From the NCBI RefSeq assembly GCF_030929555.1, contig NZ_JAVFVT010000036.1, forward strand, positions 17,324 through 81,323: a stretch of DNA of 64,000 nucleotides, read 5' to 3'. The stretch's first letter is position 1; each line of letters starts with the position of its first letter. A program made the position numbers and the translations under genes. The stretch comes from Paenibacillus sp. LHD-117 (GTDB lineage: Bacteria > Bacillota > Bacilli > Paenibacillales > Paenibacillaceae). The notes beneath the pieces were generated by a model. It saw only the letters and a program-made list of their open reading frames with translations. It ran no database searches and had not been told where the DNA came from. This document shows, piece after piece, positions 1-8,156 of this stretch.

Positions 1-1074
1 TTGTTCGATATCGCTTACGGCAACGGCATGTATGTGATCGGCGGCTACGCAACGGCTAATAATGATCAGGGCTTCGCACAGGAAGGCGCCGTCATCTATA
101 CGTCCAAGGATCTCCAGACATGGACGCTCTCCTATCGCAATCCCGCCGCGGATACATCCATCCGTTATTTGAACTGGAACGGCCGGCAATTTCTTACCGC
201 TGTCGCGCTTAATGAACGGGAGGGGCGAATCCTGCTGTCCGAAGACGCAACGGGTTGGGAGGAACATGCCATAACGAAATATTCGTTGCCCGCCCCAAAG
301 CTGATGGCGTGGAACGGCGACTATTATTTGGGCTACGCCGATGGAGGCATTGTGGTCACTTCTAGGGATGGAGCAGAATGGGATTGGCTGGAGGATTCTT
401 TGCCTTTGACTACTCCGTCCTATTTGATTCGGGACGAGAAGCAGTTTATTATCGGTTCCGGCAATGTCTTCTACCGGGCTACGGAACAATCCGGGTATAT
501 CGACAAGACGGAGCCAGCTTACGCAAGCAAAGCGGAGGCGCTGCACACCCTTCGGCTATTCAATGGCAGCGACAAGGGCTTGGAGCTCGATCGCGCTCCA
601 TCAAGAGCAGAGGCGGCCGCCATGTTGGTTCGCCTGCTGGGCCAGGAATCCGAAGCTTATGATCAGATCTTCAGTCACCCTTTCAATGATGTTCCTTTCT
701 GGGCCGATGTTTATGTCGGATATTTATATCACCACGGATTGACAAAAGGCATGGGAGGGGATAAATTCGGCTCCGATCAGTTGATGAATGCCGAAGCGTA
801 TGCGACGTTTATTTTAAGGGCGCTCGGCTATAGCGATACCAGCGGCGACTTCGACTGGAAGCATGCCATTGGGTTCGCGACCGAACAGTCCATCTTTGCG
901 CCGGGCGATTACGCCGAACTTTCGGCAAAGCCGTTTCTGAGAGAGCACATGGCTAATATGTCTTTTGATTCGCTGGGCGCAACCTTGAAAGGAGAACAAA
1001 GGACGCTGCTGGAAAAGCTGATTGCAGAAAATGCGGTGGAACGCGAAGCGGCCGAAGCGCTCGAATTGCTTTAA
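1..1074 (+). CDS. SLH-domain surface protein, 5'-truncated
   Basis: The reading frame is open from the first base, so the true start and signal peptide lie outside the window. The N-terminal part (about residues 1-165) has repeated W-containing beta-strand segments (GAVIYTSKDLQTW, GRILLSEDATGWEE, GIVVTSRDGAEWDW) typical of a BNR or sialidase-like beta-propeller. The C-terminal half resembles SLH repeats (FNDVPFWADVYVGYLYHHGL, then MNAEAYATFILRALGY). SLH domains bind secondary cell-wall polymer, so this is probably a surface-attached protein with an extracellular propeller. The propeller assignment rests on motif rhythm only, and the ligand is unknown. Confidence 0.75.
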   Translation: MFDIAYGNGMYVIGGYATANNDQGFAQEGAVIYTSKDLQTWTLSYRNPAADTSIRYLNWNGRQFLTAVALNEREGRILLSEDATGWEEHAITKYSLPAPKLMAWNGDYYLGYADGGIVVTSRDGAEWDWLEDSLPLTTPSYLIRDEKQFIIGSGNVFYRATEQSGYIDKTEPAYASKAEALHTLRLFNGSDKGLELDRAPSRAEAAAMLVRLLGQESEAYDQIFSHPFNDVPFWADVYVGYLYHHGLTKGMGGDKFGSDQLMNAEAYATFILRALGYSDTSGDFDWKHAIGFATEQSIFAPGDYAELSAKPFLREHMANMSFDSLGATLKGEQRTLLEKLIAENAVEREAAEALELL

Positions 1075-1138
1075 AAGCCTAACGGCCACCGCCATTTAAA
1101 TAAATGCATGGCCCTGTTAGCTGCACTTGCCGGATTAC

Positions 1139-1169
1139 AATAAAAGCTGCCGATGATTTCATCGGCAGC
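1139..1169 (-). terminator. Rho-independent terminator for the LacI gene
   Basis: GCTGCCGATGA pairs with TCATCGGCAGC, and on the minus strand the stem is followed by TTTTATT. It lies about 120 bp beyond the LacI stop codon. The stretch between holds a short minus-strand frame that I do not consider a gene. Confidence 0.55.
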
Positions 1170-1287
1170 CCCCACACCTCGTCTCGCCGTCGTCTCCCAA
1201 ACGGTTCCATCCCCGTATTGAATTTCGAAGTCGGCAACCTGCTTCCCCAAGCAATAATTTGCGCACCTGACTTTATGAACACGCACT

Positions 1288-2331
1288 TTAAGGCATCAAA
1301 GTAAGGATCGTTTTGCCTTGATAAAATGAACCTCTAAGCCGCACATGCTCGAACGGAAGCAGCGGATTTGCGATTCTCCGCAGCATCAGCTCCGCAGCCC
1401 GCTCCCCCGCTTCCCGGACGAGCAGCCGAGGCCGCGACATCCCGGGATAACGGGGATGCTCTTCATGCTCCAAGCCGACCAGCGAGAAGCTTCTGGGAAT
1501 GTCCAGCTTCAGGAAGCCGGCGGCGACATACACCCATTCGGACATGTCCGGAATCGCGCTGACCACGGCGGTATAATGCTCGGAGCTCAGCTTCCCGCTC
1601 AGCTTCTCCATCCATGCGGCCCGATCGGCCGAACCGCTTGTCACGTGCTCCTCGGGATCGGCCAATCCGTGCAGCCCAAGTCTCTCCGATGCGGCGGAGA
1701 ACGCTTTCCATCTCAAACGGAATCCCCTGAGCGGCTCGATATCGCCGACGTACAAGATTCGCCGGTGGCCGGCGCGATACAGCTCCTCCATCGACTGGTG
1801 AATCGCGTATTCCACGTCCCAAATGACGCTGTCCACCTCGGCCAAATCAGGCGGATAATTGACGAGCACTTTGGGAATCGGCAGCTCCAGCAGCACGGTC
1901 TCCATCCACTCCGGGATGGCCGCGGTCAGAAATAAACCATCGGCAAAAAACAATCCGTTTTTGTCCAGCCAATCTTCAAGTCCCGCCCGTCCGGAAATCA
2001 CGGAAGGAACGAGCAGCGGATAGAGCGAATGCCCGAGCTCGTTCAAGCGAATCTGCACGCCCTCCAGCTGCATCCGGTGAAACGCGGAATCGCCAACGAT
2101 CAGCATCGCGAACCGCCGGGGTTTCGCGTTCGCCCAAGGAATTCGTTCCGCCATAATTCCGGCTTCCTGATCCTTGGTCCGGTATCCGAGCTCGCGCGCA
2201 CGGTCGACCACCGTCTTGCGCGTCGCCTCCGACATGCCGGGCAATCCCCTCAGCGCCTTGGATACCGTATGGATTGTCAAGCCCAGCCCGTCGGCTATCG
2301 TTTGCAGCGTAACCTGTTTCTTCCTAGGCAT
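1288..2331 (-). CDS. LacI-family transcriptional regulator
   Basis: A 347-residue protein, the usual length for a LacI/GalR repressor. Residues about 7-27 (VTLQTIADGLGLTIHTVSKA) form the LacI helix-turn-helix with hinge; the rest reads as a periplasmic-binding-protein-like sensor (GHRRILYVGDIEPLRGFRLR, FSLVGLEHEE). It is divergent from the FAD oxidoreductase gene at 2451 across a 119-bp gap with two short palindromes, so it probably controls that gene and perhaps itself. The effector is not predictable, though LacI proteins usually sense a sugar or sugar derivative. Confidence 0.9.
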   Translation of the reverse strand: MPRKKQVTLQTIADGLGLTIHTVSKALRGLPGMSEATRKTVVDRARELGYRTKDQEAGIMAERIPWANAKPRRFAMLIVGDSAFHRMQLEGVQIRLNELGHSLYPLLVPSVISGRAGLEDWLDKNGLFFADGLFLTAAIPEWMETVLLELPIPKVLVNYPPDLAEVDSVIWDVEYAIHQSMEELYRAGHRRILYVGDIEPLRGFRLRWKAFSAASERLGLHGLADPEEHVTSGSADRAAWMEKLSGKLSSEHYTAVVSAIPDMSEWVYVAAGFLKLDIPRSFSLVGLEHEEHPRYPGMSRPRLLVREAGERAAELMLRRIANPLLPFEHVRLRGSFYQGKTILTLMP

Positions 2332-2363
2332 TGCCTGCCGCCCCTCCTCACAAATGAACTCGC

Positions 2364-2404
2364 GTTATAATTGTAACAAAAATGAAACTATAAAGAAGGT
2401 TTCA
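2364..2404. promoter_or_regulatory. Candidate operators between divergent LacI and FAD oxidoreductase genes
   Basis: GTTATAATTGTAAC (2364-2377) is a near-perfect palindrome. TGAAAC and GTTTCA (2383-2404) form a second dyad with a 10-bp centre. Both lie between the two start codons, where a LacI-family dimer would be expected to bind. Binding by the neighbouring regulator is inferred. Confidence 0.4.
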
Positions 2405-2450
2405 ATTTCCCTACAATTGGAGCAAGTATCATTAAGCTCAAGGATGGGAG

Positions 2451-3722
2451 ATGACAAACTTGTCAAACCGCGAAATTACGCTTAATCGAACCGTTCCCGT
2501 ATACGATACGGCCGACGTAGTCGTGATCGGAGGAGGACCCGCCGGTACGGCGGCGGCCATCTGCTCCGCGCGCTGCGGACGAAAGACGATATTGCTGGAG
2601 CATTCCGGTCAACTCGGGGGGATGGGCACGCTCGGCAATGTGAGCGTCTTCATGGGGATAGGCAACGTAACGGGCATTTATAGGGAGATTATATCGGAGT
2701 TTCTTCCCGCGGCTCTGCCGGATTCGCATCACGAGTCGATTTGGCCGCAATATTCGCCTTTCGAGCTTCGGCATTATTTGAACGGCAAGCTGGAGAAGGA
2801 AGGCGTCGAGGTGTATTACCACGTCAGCTTCGTTTCTTCCATCGTGGAGGATAACCGGGTTGTCGGCGTCGTGGCCAACACGCGGGAAGGGCTCCGCGCA
2901 TTCGCGGGCCGCGTCGTGATCGACTGCACGGGAGACGCGAGAGTCGCCCAGGATGCCGGCGTGCCTACCAAGGCCGGCCGCGACGAAGACGGGCTGACGC
3001 AGCCTATGACGCTTATGTTCATGATGCAGGATACAGGTAAGCCGGTCCGCCAAAAGCTGCCTGACGATTGCTATAAATACGAATCGATCCCCGATCTTCC
3101 GCAAGGCCGCCATCTGTTCTGGGGAGGCATGGGCGACGGCACGTTGCTCGTCAACATGACTCGCGTCAAGGGTAACGGGGCCAAGATTAGGGATATTAAC
3201 TACGCCGAGAAGGAATCACTCCGGCAAGCGTTATCAGTCGCCAATTACTTGCAGCGGACGAACCATCCGAACCATATCCTGTCCCACGTCCCCGGCCAGG
3301 TCGGCGTTAGGGAAACGAACCAGATCGAGGGACGGTATACGCTGACGGAAGACGACTTGACGAGCAGCCGGCGGTTCGAGGATGTCGTAGCGCAAACCAA
3401 CTACGAAATCGACATCCATAATCCCACCGGCGGAGCGAATACGGACGAACGCAAGCTGGACGGCTACGACATTCCATACCGTTGCATGTTACCCGTAAAC
3501 ATCGAGGGATTGATCGTCGCTGGACGCAGCATATCCGCCACCCACGTCGCGATGTCCTCGATGCGCGTGCAAGCGACCTGTTACGCGCTCGGCCAGGCAG
3601 CCGGCGTCGCGGCCGCCATTGCCATCGAGACGGGCGCTTCCGTCGCAGATGTATCCATTCCTACGTTGCATCAGCGGCTTTCCGAGCAAGGCGTCGTATT
3701 CGCCAAGCAGCATGCCCGCTGA
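2451..3722 (+). CDS. FAD-dependent oxidoreductase (FAD_oxidored family)
   Basis: A 423-residue flavoprotein. The dinucleotide-binding motif VVVIGGGPAGTAAA sits at residues 23-36, followed by the acidic strand end ILLEHSGQLGGMGT typical of the family that contains FAD-dependent dehydrogenases and thiazole-synthase-like enzymes. VIDCTGDARVAQDAG and the C-terminal IEGLIVAGRSISATH are further family landmarks. There is no signal peptide, so it is cytoplasmic. The ATG at 2451 is preceded by AAGGA at proper spacing; a TTG nine bases on is an alternative. Probably controlled by the divergent LacI gene. Substrate unknown; such genes often sit in carbohydrate-use loci. Confidence 0.85.
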   Translation: MTNLSNREITLNRTVPVYDTADVVVIGGGPAGTAAAICSARCGRKTILLEHSGQLGGMGTLGNVSVFMGIGNVTGIYREIISEFLPAALPDSHHESIWPQYSPFELRHYLNGKLEKEGVEVYYHVSFVSSIVEDNRVVGVVANTREGLRAFAGRVVIDCTGDARVAQDAGVPTKAGRDEDGLTQPMTLMFMMQDTGKPVRQKLPDDCYKYESIPDLPQGRHLFWGGMGDGTLLVNMTRVKGNGAKIRDINYAEKESLRQALSVANYLQRTNHPNHILSHVPGQVGVRETNQIEGRYTLTEDDLTSSRRFEDVVAQTNYEIDIHNPTGGANTDERKLDGYDIPYRCMLPVNIEGLIVAGRSISATHVAMSSMRVQATCYALGQAAGVAAAIAIETGASVADVSIPTLHQRLSEQGVVFAKQHAR

Positions 3723-3760
3723 AGAACTTGCATTTTTTTCGGAGCCAGCGTAAATAGCAG

Positions 3761-3807
3761 AAAAAAGACATTCACCCCGTATTTGCGGTGGATGTCTTCT
3801 TTTTTGT
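3761..3807 (+). terminator. Terminator after the FAD oxidoreductase gene
   Basis: AAGACATtCACC pairs with GGTGgATGTCTT and is followed by TCTTTTTTG. An A-run on the left side could also serve the opposite strand. Confidence 0.8.
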
Positions 3808-3887
3808 TCGATTTGCGATTCGAATAGAATCCGGCAATTAGGAAAGGAATGAATGGAACACACCATTTATAAGGAGCGAGCGTATCC

Positions 3888-5423
3888 ATGACGAACATTC
3901 CACCCTTGCCAACGTATCCGGAGTCACTTTGGATGCAAGCGATCGAAGGACTTCCTTCCTATTCTAAACTGCAGCATGATATTGAGGCAGACGTCGCCAT
4001 TGTAGGCGGTGGCATCTCCGGCATTACAACAGCGTACAAACTAACGCAAGCAGGAGTTAAAGTCGCGCTGCTTGAAGCCGGTAAGCTGCTGCATGGAACG
4101 ACGGGCCATACAACCGCCAAAATAACCGCCCAGCACCATCTAATCTACGATGAGCTGATCAAGCAGGAAGGCAAAGAGAAAGCGGCGCTTTATTTTAAAG
4201 CGAATCAAGATGCTCGCAAGTTTATGGAGTCATTGATCGAACAGCAGGCCATCGAATGCGGCTTGCAAGCACAGGACGCGTACGTATTTACAAATTCGGA
4301 CGAGTATGTGCAGAAGCTGCAGAACGAAATGTCCGCATACGAGTCATTAGGCATTCACGGCGCATATCTGGACCGAATTCCGCTTAACGTCCCGGCGAAA
4401 GCCGCGGTCCGAATGGATGGGCAAGCCCAGTTCCATCCGCTTCAGTACATGGCCGCTCTAGTGAAGATGACGGCCGAAGCCGGCTGCCATCTGTATGAGC
4501 AGACGACCGCCGTCGACATTCAAGAGGGTCCACAACCCAAAGTCGTGACAGCTGACGGCCATTCCGTTACATGTAAACACATCGTCGTCTGCTCACATTT
4601 TCCATTCTATGACGGCCATGGCTTCTTCTTCGCCCGCATGCACGCGGAGCGCTCTTACGCGCTTGGCATCAAGACCGATCAGACGTATCCCGGCGGCATG
4701 TATATTAGCGCGGAAGAGCCGACACGCTCCATCCGCAGCGCAGCGTCCTCGGACAGAACGCCACTGCTGATCGTCGGCGGGCAAAACCACAAAACCGGAC
4801 AAGGCATCTGTACGATTAATCATTACGAAGCGCTGCAAGCGTATGCCTCACAGCATTTCAATGCATCGGATATCGCTTACCGTTGGTCGGCGCAAGATTT
4901 GGTCACCGGGGACAAGATCCCGTATATCGGCCGCATTACCGCCTCCTCCCCCAATATCTATATCGCGACCGGCTTCAAAAAGTGGGGAATGACAAGCGGA
5001 ACGGCGGCCGCTATGCTGATTAGCGATCTCATTCAAGAGAAAAACAATGAATACGAGGAATTGTTTGCGCCTTCCCGTTCGTTATCGTTAAAGACGCTCA
5101 AAAATTTGGTCGTCGACAACTTCGACGTAGCCAAACATCTTGTCGGCGGCAAGCTGGAGATGGTTCGCCGGAAACCCGAAGATTTGGCTCCGGACGAAGG
5201 CTCGGCCGTCACCGTGCATGGCCGCCGAGCCGGAGCGTACAGGGACAAGGAAGGCAAGCTGTACGTCGTCGATACGACATGCACCCATATGGGCTGCGAG
5301 GTGGAATGGAACGACGGCGAACGGACATGGGATTGCCCTTGCCACGGCTCCCGATTCTCGATGACAGGCGAGGTGATGGAAGGTCCGGCGGAGAAGCCTT
5401 TAAAATCGATTTCGTTACCCTAA
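3888..5423 (+). CDS. FAD oxidoreductase with C-terminal Rieske [2Fe-2S] domain (YhfW type)
   Basis: A 511-residue protein with two modules. Residues about 34-370 are a DAO-type FAD enzyme (DVAIVGGGISGITTAYK, GGG near 40-42). Residues about 425-511 are a Rieske domain with both cluster-binding motifs, CTHMGC near 465-470 and CPCHGS near 483-488. This order matches Bacillus subtilis YhfW, a putative Rieske oxidoreductase without an assigned substrate. No signal peptide is seen. RBS AAGGAG lies 12 bases before the ATG, slightly long. Its 3' end overlaps the convergent PlsY-like gene by 9 bp. Confidence 0.9.
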   Translation: MTNIPPLPTYPESLWMQAIEGLPSYSKLQHDIEADVAIVGGGISGITTAYKLTQAGVKVALLEAGKLLHGTTGHTTAKITAQHHLIYDELIKQEGKEKAALYFKANQDARKFMESLIEQQAIECGLQAQDAYVFTNSDEYVQKLQNEMSAYESLGIHGAYLDRIPLNVPAKAAVRMDGQAQFHPLQYMAALVKMTAEAGCHLYEQTTAVDIQEGPQPKVVTADGHSVTCKHIVVCSHFPFYDGHGFFFARMHAERSYALGIKTDQTYPGGMYISAEEPTRSIRSAASSDRTPLLIVGGQNHKTGQGICTINHYEALQAYASQHFNASDIAYRWSAQDLVTGDKIPYIGRITASSPNIYIATGFKKWGMTSGTAAAMLISDLIQEKNNEYEELFAPSRSLSLKTLKNLVVDNFDVAKHLVGGKLEMVRRKPEDLAPDEGSAVTVHGRRAGAYRDKEGKLYVVDTTCTHMGCEVEWNDGERTWDCPCHGSRFSMTGEVMEGPAEKPLKSISLP

Positions 5424-6041
5424 TCGCTTGATGCGAATGAGCGCCCGCAGCTCCCTCCGATGCGCATACGCGAGCAGCAAGAAATTGACGAGTCCGAACG
5501 CCGCCAGCGGAAGAGCGTCCGAGCCCCCGAAGACGAGGACGCACACCGTCAGCAGCAGCATGCCGAGCACGACCTGGAAGCCATCCGCCCTTGGAGTAGA
5601 CGGTTTGCCGCTACGAATAAGCCGGCCTCCGAGCAGCAGCAACGCCAAGATGACGGCGTAGGCAAGCGTCGCGGCGAACCCCGTCAGCGCGCTCCAAACC
5701 CCGAACGTGACGGCGATCGCCTTGCCTCCCTTCCCGCGCAGGAACGGCGAGAACATATGGCCGAGCAGCGCGGCGGCGGACGGCAGCACAAGCCCGTACC
5801 CGGCCGCTTGGCCCGAATGGACGAGCAGCAGCACCGGTACGTATCCTTTAAGGGAGTCGAACGCGATGCCGGCGAGCCCGTAACCGAAACCGGCCGCCTT
5901 CCACAAGTTGAGCGCGCCGGGATTGCCGTCTCCGTGCTCCCTTACGTTTTTGTTGGCGAACAAGCCGATCCAGTACGAGAACATGAGAGAACCGCATAGG
6001 AAGCAGAAGGCCGTCCACGCGGCGTAGGTCAGGATCGTCAC
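5415..6041 (-). CDS. PlsY-like glycerol-3-phosphate acyltransferase family membrane protein
   Basis: A 208-residue polytopic protein with about five to six hydrophobic segments. It keeps the signatures of PlsY, which transfers acyl groups from acyl-phosphate to glycerol 3-phosphate: SYWIGLF, then GDGNPGALNLWKAAG (motif 1) and GHMFSPFLRGKGGKA (motif 2). The GTG start at 6041 overlaps the upstream glycosyltransferase stop as GTGA, implying translational coupling; GGAGG lies 9 bases before it. A longer frame upstream of this GTG only shadows the glycosyltransferase. Coupling to a glycosyltransferase suggests a dedicated acyltransferase for a glycolipid or carotenoid-type lipid rather than the housekeeping plsY. 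Confidence 0.8.
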   Translation of the reverse strand: MTILTYAAWTAFCFLCGSLMFSYWIGLFANKNVREHGDGNPGALNLWKAAGFGYGLAGIAFDSLKGYVPVLLLVHSGQAAGYGLVLPSAAALLGHMFSPFLRGKGGKAIAVTFGVWSALTGFAATLAYAVILALLLLGGRLIRSGKPSTPRADGFQVVLGMLLLTVCVLVFGGSDALPLAAFGLVNFLLLAYAHRRELRALIRIKRLG

Positions 6042-7141
6042 GGCTCCTTCCCTCCTACTTTCACCTTCCTGCCCTTCCAGGCAACCCGCCCGAAAAAGAC
6101 GACTTGGAAGATCGAATAAAGCATGATGAACAGGAAGAACGCGGTGCTGAGCGGATGCAGGGCGGGAAGCCATCGACCGAACCGTCCCGCATAGCGACCG
6201 TAATAATAGATTTGAACCGTGTAGATTAGATACGCGATCGCGAGCGGCAGTGCCCAGTCCGTCCCGATGAAGAAGGGCGCCGACTCCGACGCGATTAACC
6301 CAATTAACCATACCGCGACGGGCAACGTCGTCTTCGTGCTAAGCTTGCCTGTGCTTAGCACGGCTCCTTTGCTGAAGCCCTCCACCTCGCTCCGGATGCC
6401 TCCGGGGTACATGCGGAACGATACCATGCCAAAGCCGATGTAGTTGCGGACGGGAATGCCGGCTTCCCTGAACCTCGCGCCGAGATTGAGGTCGTCCAGC
6501 AGCTCTCCTTTCACGCTCTCGTGTCCGCCCGCCTTTTCGTAATCCTCCCGAGTCGCCACGATGCATGCACCGTACAAGCCCTGAGCCGGATTCGTCCGTT
6601 CCATGGGCGAGGTGAACGCGTATAATCCCAGCAAATTCGGAATGAGCGCCAGTTTCTCGTAAAATCGTTCCGCATGATGGTAGGGTACGACGGAGATAAC
6701 GCCCTCCGACCTCTCCCTTGCCGCGAGCAGCGAGGGCAGCGCATCCGGGGCGAGCCGGACATCCGCGTCGAGGAAGACGAGCAAGTCTCCAGTGGCCGCC
6801 GCATACCCGTTCGCCACGGCCCAATTTTTGCCTGTCCAGCCCAGCGGAAGCGGCGGGCTCGCGATGACACGGACGCCGAAGCTCTCGGCGATCGCCCGCG
6901 TACGGTCTTCGGAATGGTCGTCCACGACGATGATGTCCATCCCGTCGATGGACTGGACTTGCAGGGAGCCGAGCAGGTACGGCAGGTTGCTCTCCTCGTT
7001 CCTGGCCGGGATGATGACGGATAGCCTCCCGGCCGTGGAGAAGCGTTCGCGGCTGACGGCCACCGTATTTCTGCGGAACAACAGAAACCCCGCTGCGCAA
7101 GCGACTGCGAGCGGCACAAGGATCAGCATCTCCATGGCCAT
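6038..7141 (-). CDS. Family 2 glycosyltransferase, membrane-bound (CrtQ-like)
   Basis: A 367-residue protein with an N-terminal membrane anchor (about 3-22), a GT-A domain (LSVIIPARNEESNLPYLL; VVDDHSEDRT; DLLVFLDADVRLAP with the metal-binding DxD) and hydrophobic C-terminal segments near 275-345. The layout, including the GWTGKNWAV stretch, recalls 4,4'-diaponeurosporenoate glycosyltransferase CrtQ of carotenoid pathways, but no other carotenoid gene is visible, so the acceptor is unknown. It is the first gene of a two-gene unit with the PlsY-like gene. Confidence 0.8.
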   Translation of the reverse strand: MAMEMLILVPLAVACAAGFLLFRRNTVAVSRERFSTAGRLSVIIPARNEESNLPYLLGSLQVQSIDGMDIIVVDDHSEDRTRAIAESFGVRVIASPPLPLGWTGKNWAVANGYAAATGDLLVFLDADVRLAPDALPSLLAARERSEGVISVVPYHHAERFYEKLALIPNLLGLYAFTSPMERTNPAQGLYGACIVATREDYEKAGGHESVKGELLDDLNLGARFREAGIPVRNYIGFGMVSFRMYPGGIRSEVEGFSKGAVLSTGKLSTKTTLPVAVWLIGLIASESAPFFIGTDWALPLAIAYLIYTVQIYYYGRYAGRFGRWLPALHPLSTAFFLFIMLYSIFQVVFFGRVAWKGRKVKVGGKEP

Positions 7142-7279
7142 TGCCCCCTACGAACATCGGATTAGCGGCTATAACCCATTTATATGGCGTTTCCCTACCT
7201 TTATATGAATGCCTGAGAGAAAACCTCGCCACACACTTTTATCGCACACCTCGCAACCTTTCCGGTTGGCACGCCGCAC

Positions 7280-7533
7280 ATTGCTGCATTTGTGCACTCT
7301 GATCGCACACTACATTTTCTTTCCGCGGTGGGCACGACGGAAATTGCTGCATTTGCGCATGAATATGTGTTAACAAATGTGCGTCCTGGAGACAAACCTG
7401 CTAATCTGCATCATTTCTCCGTTACCCAGAGCCAGGCGGGCTCAAATCCCCCTAAAATGATGCACTCAATGCATTATTTCGACCAAGCAGCCCTCAAAAA
7501 GAAAAAATTGATGCACGAAATGCATCAATTTTT
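7280..7533. repeat. Intergenic repeat cluster I (TGCTGCA/TGATGCA type)
   Basis: The 503-bp gap between the divergent glycosyltransferase and the gene at 7645 holds imperfect palindromic units of about 25 bp centred near 7352, 7405, 7467 and 7518, with spacing of about 52, 62 and 51 bp, plus an extra copy near 7289. The last unit (7503-7533) is a perfect 13-bp stem (AATTGATGCA/TGCATCAATT core) with loop CGAAA and could act as a bidirectional terminator. Same geometry as the clusters near 23.0, 27.2, 33.0 and 44.9 kb. No convincing gene lies in this gap. Confidence 0.6.
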
Positions 7534-7644
7534 GTATTCGATATTGGTTCATCTTCAGCTCCTCGTTCATGCCGTTTGCATTGCGCATTTCGCTATCGCT
7601 TGTGCTATGCTAGACTCGAACCGTTTAAGAGAAGGAGTGGGCTT

Positions 7645-8049
7645 ATGACAACCCTCGGAACCAAAGAAAATCCATGGAAGCTGAAAACGCCGCCGCAAAC
7701 CTCCGAATACGAAATGTACAAAGACGAGAAGGACGGCAACCCCATTATCGTTTGCACGGTCGGCAAAACGGTGCTTCATTACGACTATCGCTGCGTCGAA
7801 GATCTGCATGCCATGCTGAAGCGGCATGGCGATTGGATGGAGCTCGGCAGCGCCGACGAACAGAAGCCAGCCAAGGAGGGCACCGTTGAAGCCTGGGGGC
7901 GCTCGCCCGAGAACCCGGTCGGCGGCTGGTACGGACTCAAGAAAGGTTTCCGCGGCCGCTTCGGCATGTATGTCCCCCCGCTGCTTGAGGCACTGGGACT
8001 TGCAGAGGTCGAGCACAACCCGAGAAACAACCGAATGCGGGCGCTATAA
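7645..8049 (+). CDS. Small conserved protein of unknown function (DUF6855-like)
   Basis: A 134-residue soluble protein. It begins MTTLGTKENPWKLKTPP and contains EQKPAKEGTVEAWGRS and GGWYGLKKGFRGRFGMYVPP, which I recognise as a conserved family seen across Firmicutes and Actinobacteria without known role. The DUF number is from memory. GAAGGAG precedes the ATG at 7645 by 7 bases; a longer frame starting upstream lacks a ribosome binding site. No membrane segment or catalytic motif is visible. Monocistronic, ending in a terminator shared with the convergent DUF4855 gene. Confidence 0.8.
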   Translation: MTTLGTKENPWKLKTPPQTSEYEMYKDEKDGNPIIVCTVGKTVLHYDYRCVEDLHAMLKRHGDWMELGSADEQKPAKEGTVEAWGRSPENPVGGWYGLKKGFRGRFGMYVPPLLEALGLAEVEHNPRNNRMRAL

Positions 8050-8098
8050 TAATAAGAAATACAGAGGCATTTGAACCCGGAGACGGGCATGCTCCAAA

Positions 8099-8146
8099 AA
8101 AATCGAAGGCCGGCAACGCTCGTTAGCGTCGCCGGCCTTCTTAAAT
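8099..8146. terminator. Bidirectional terminator between convergent genes
   Basis: GAAGGCCGGCaACGCT pairs with AGCGTcGCCGGCCTTC (8105-8140). A T-run follows on the minus strand and TTAAAT on the plus strand, so it serves both the gene ending at 8049 and the one ending at 8157. Confidence 0.85.
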
Positions 8147-8156
8147 GCCGCGAACT

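Noticed and set aside
1071..1286. Minus-strand small gene downstream of the LacI gene
   Set aside because: Its frame runs through the probable terminator at 1139-1169 and lacks a ribosome binding site and recognisable motifs.
6042..6311. N-terminal extension of the PlsY-like protein
   Set aside because: It overlaps the glycosyltransferase gene; the GTG at 6041 has a good ribosome binding site and gives the family's normal length.
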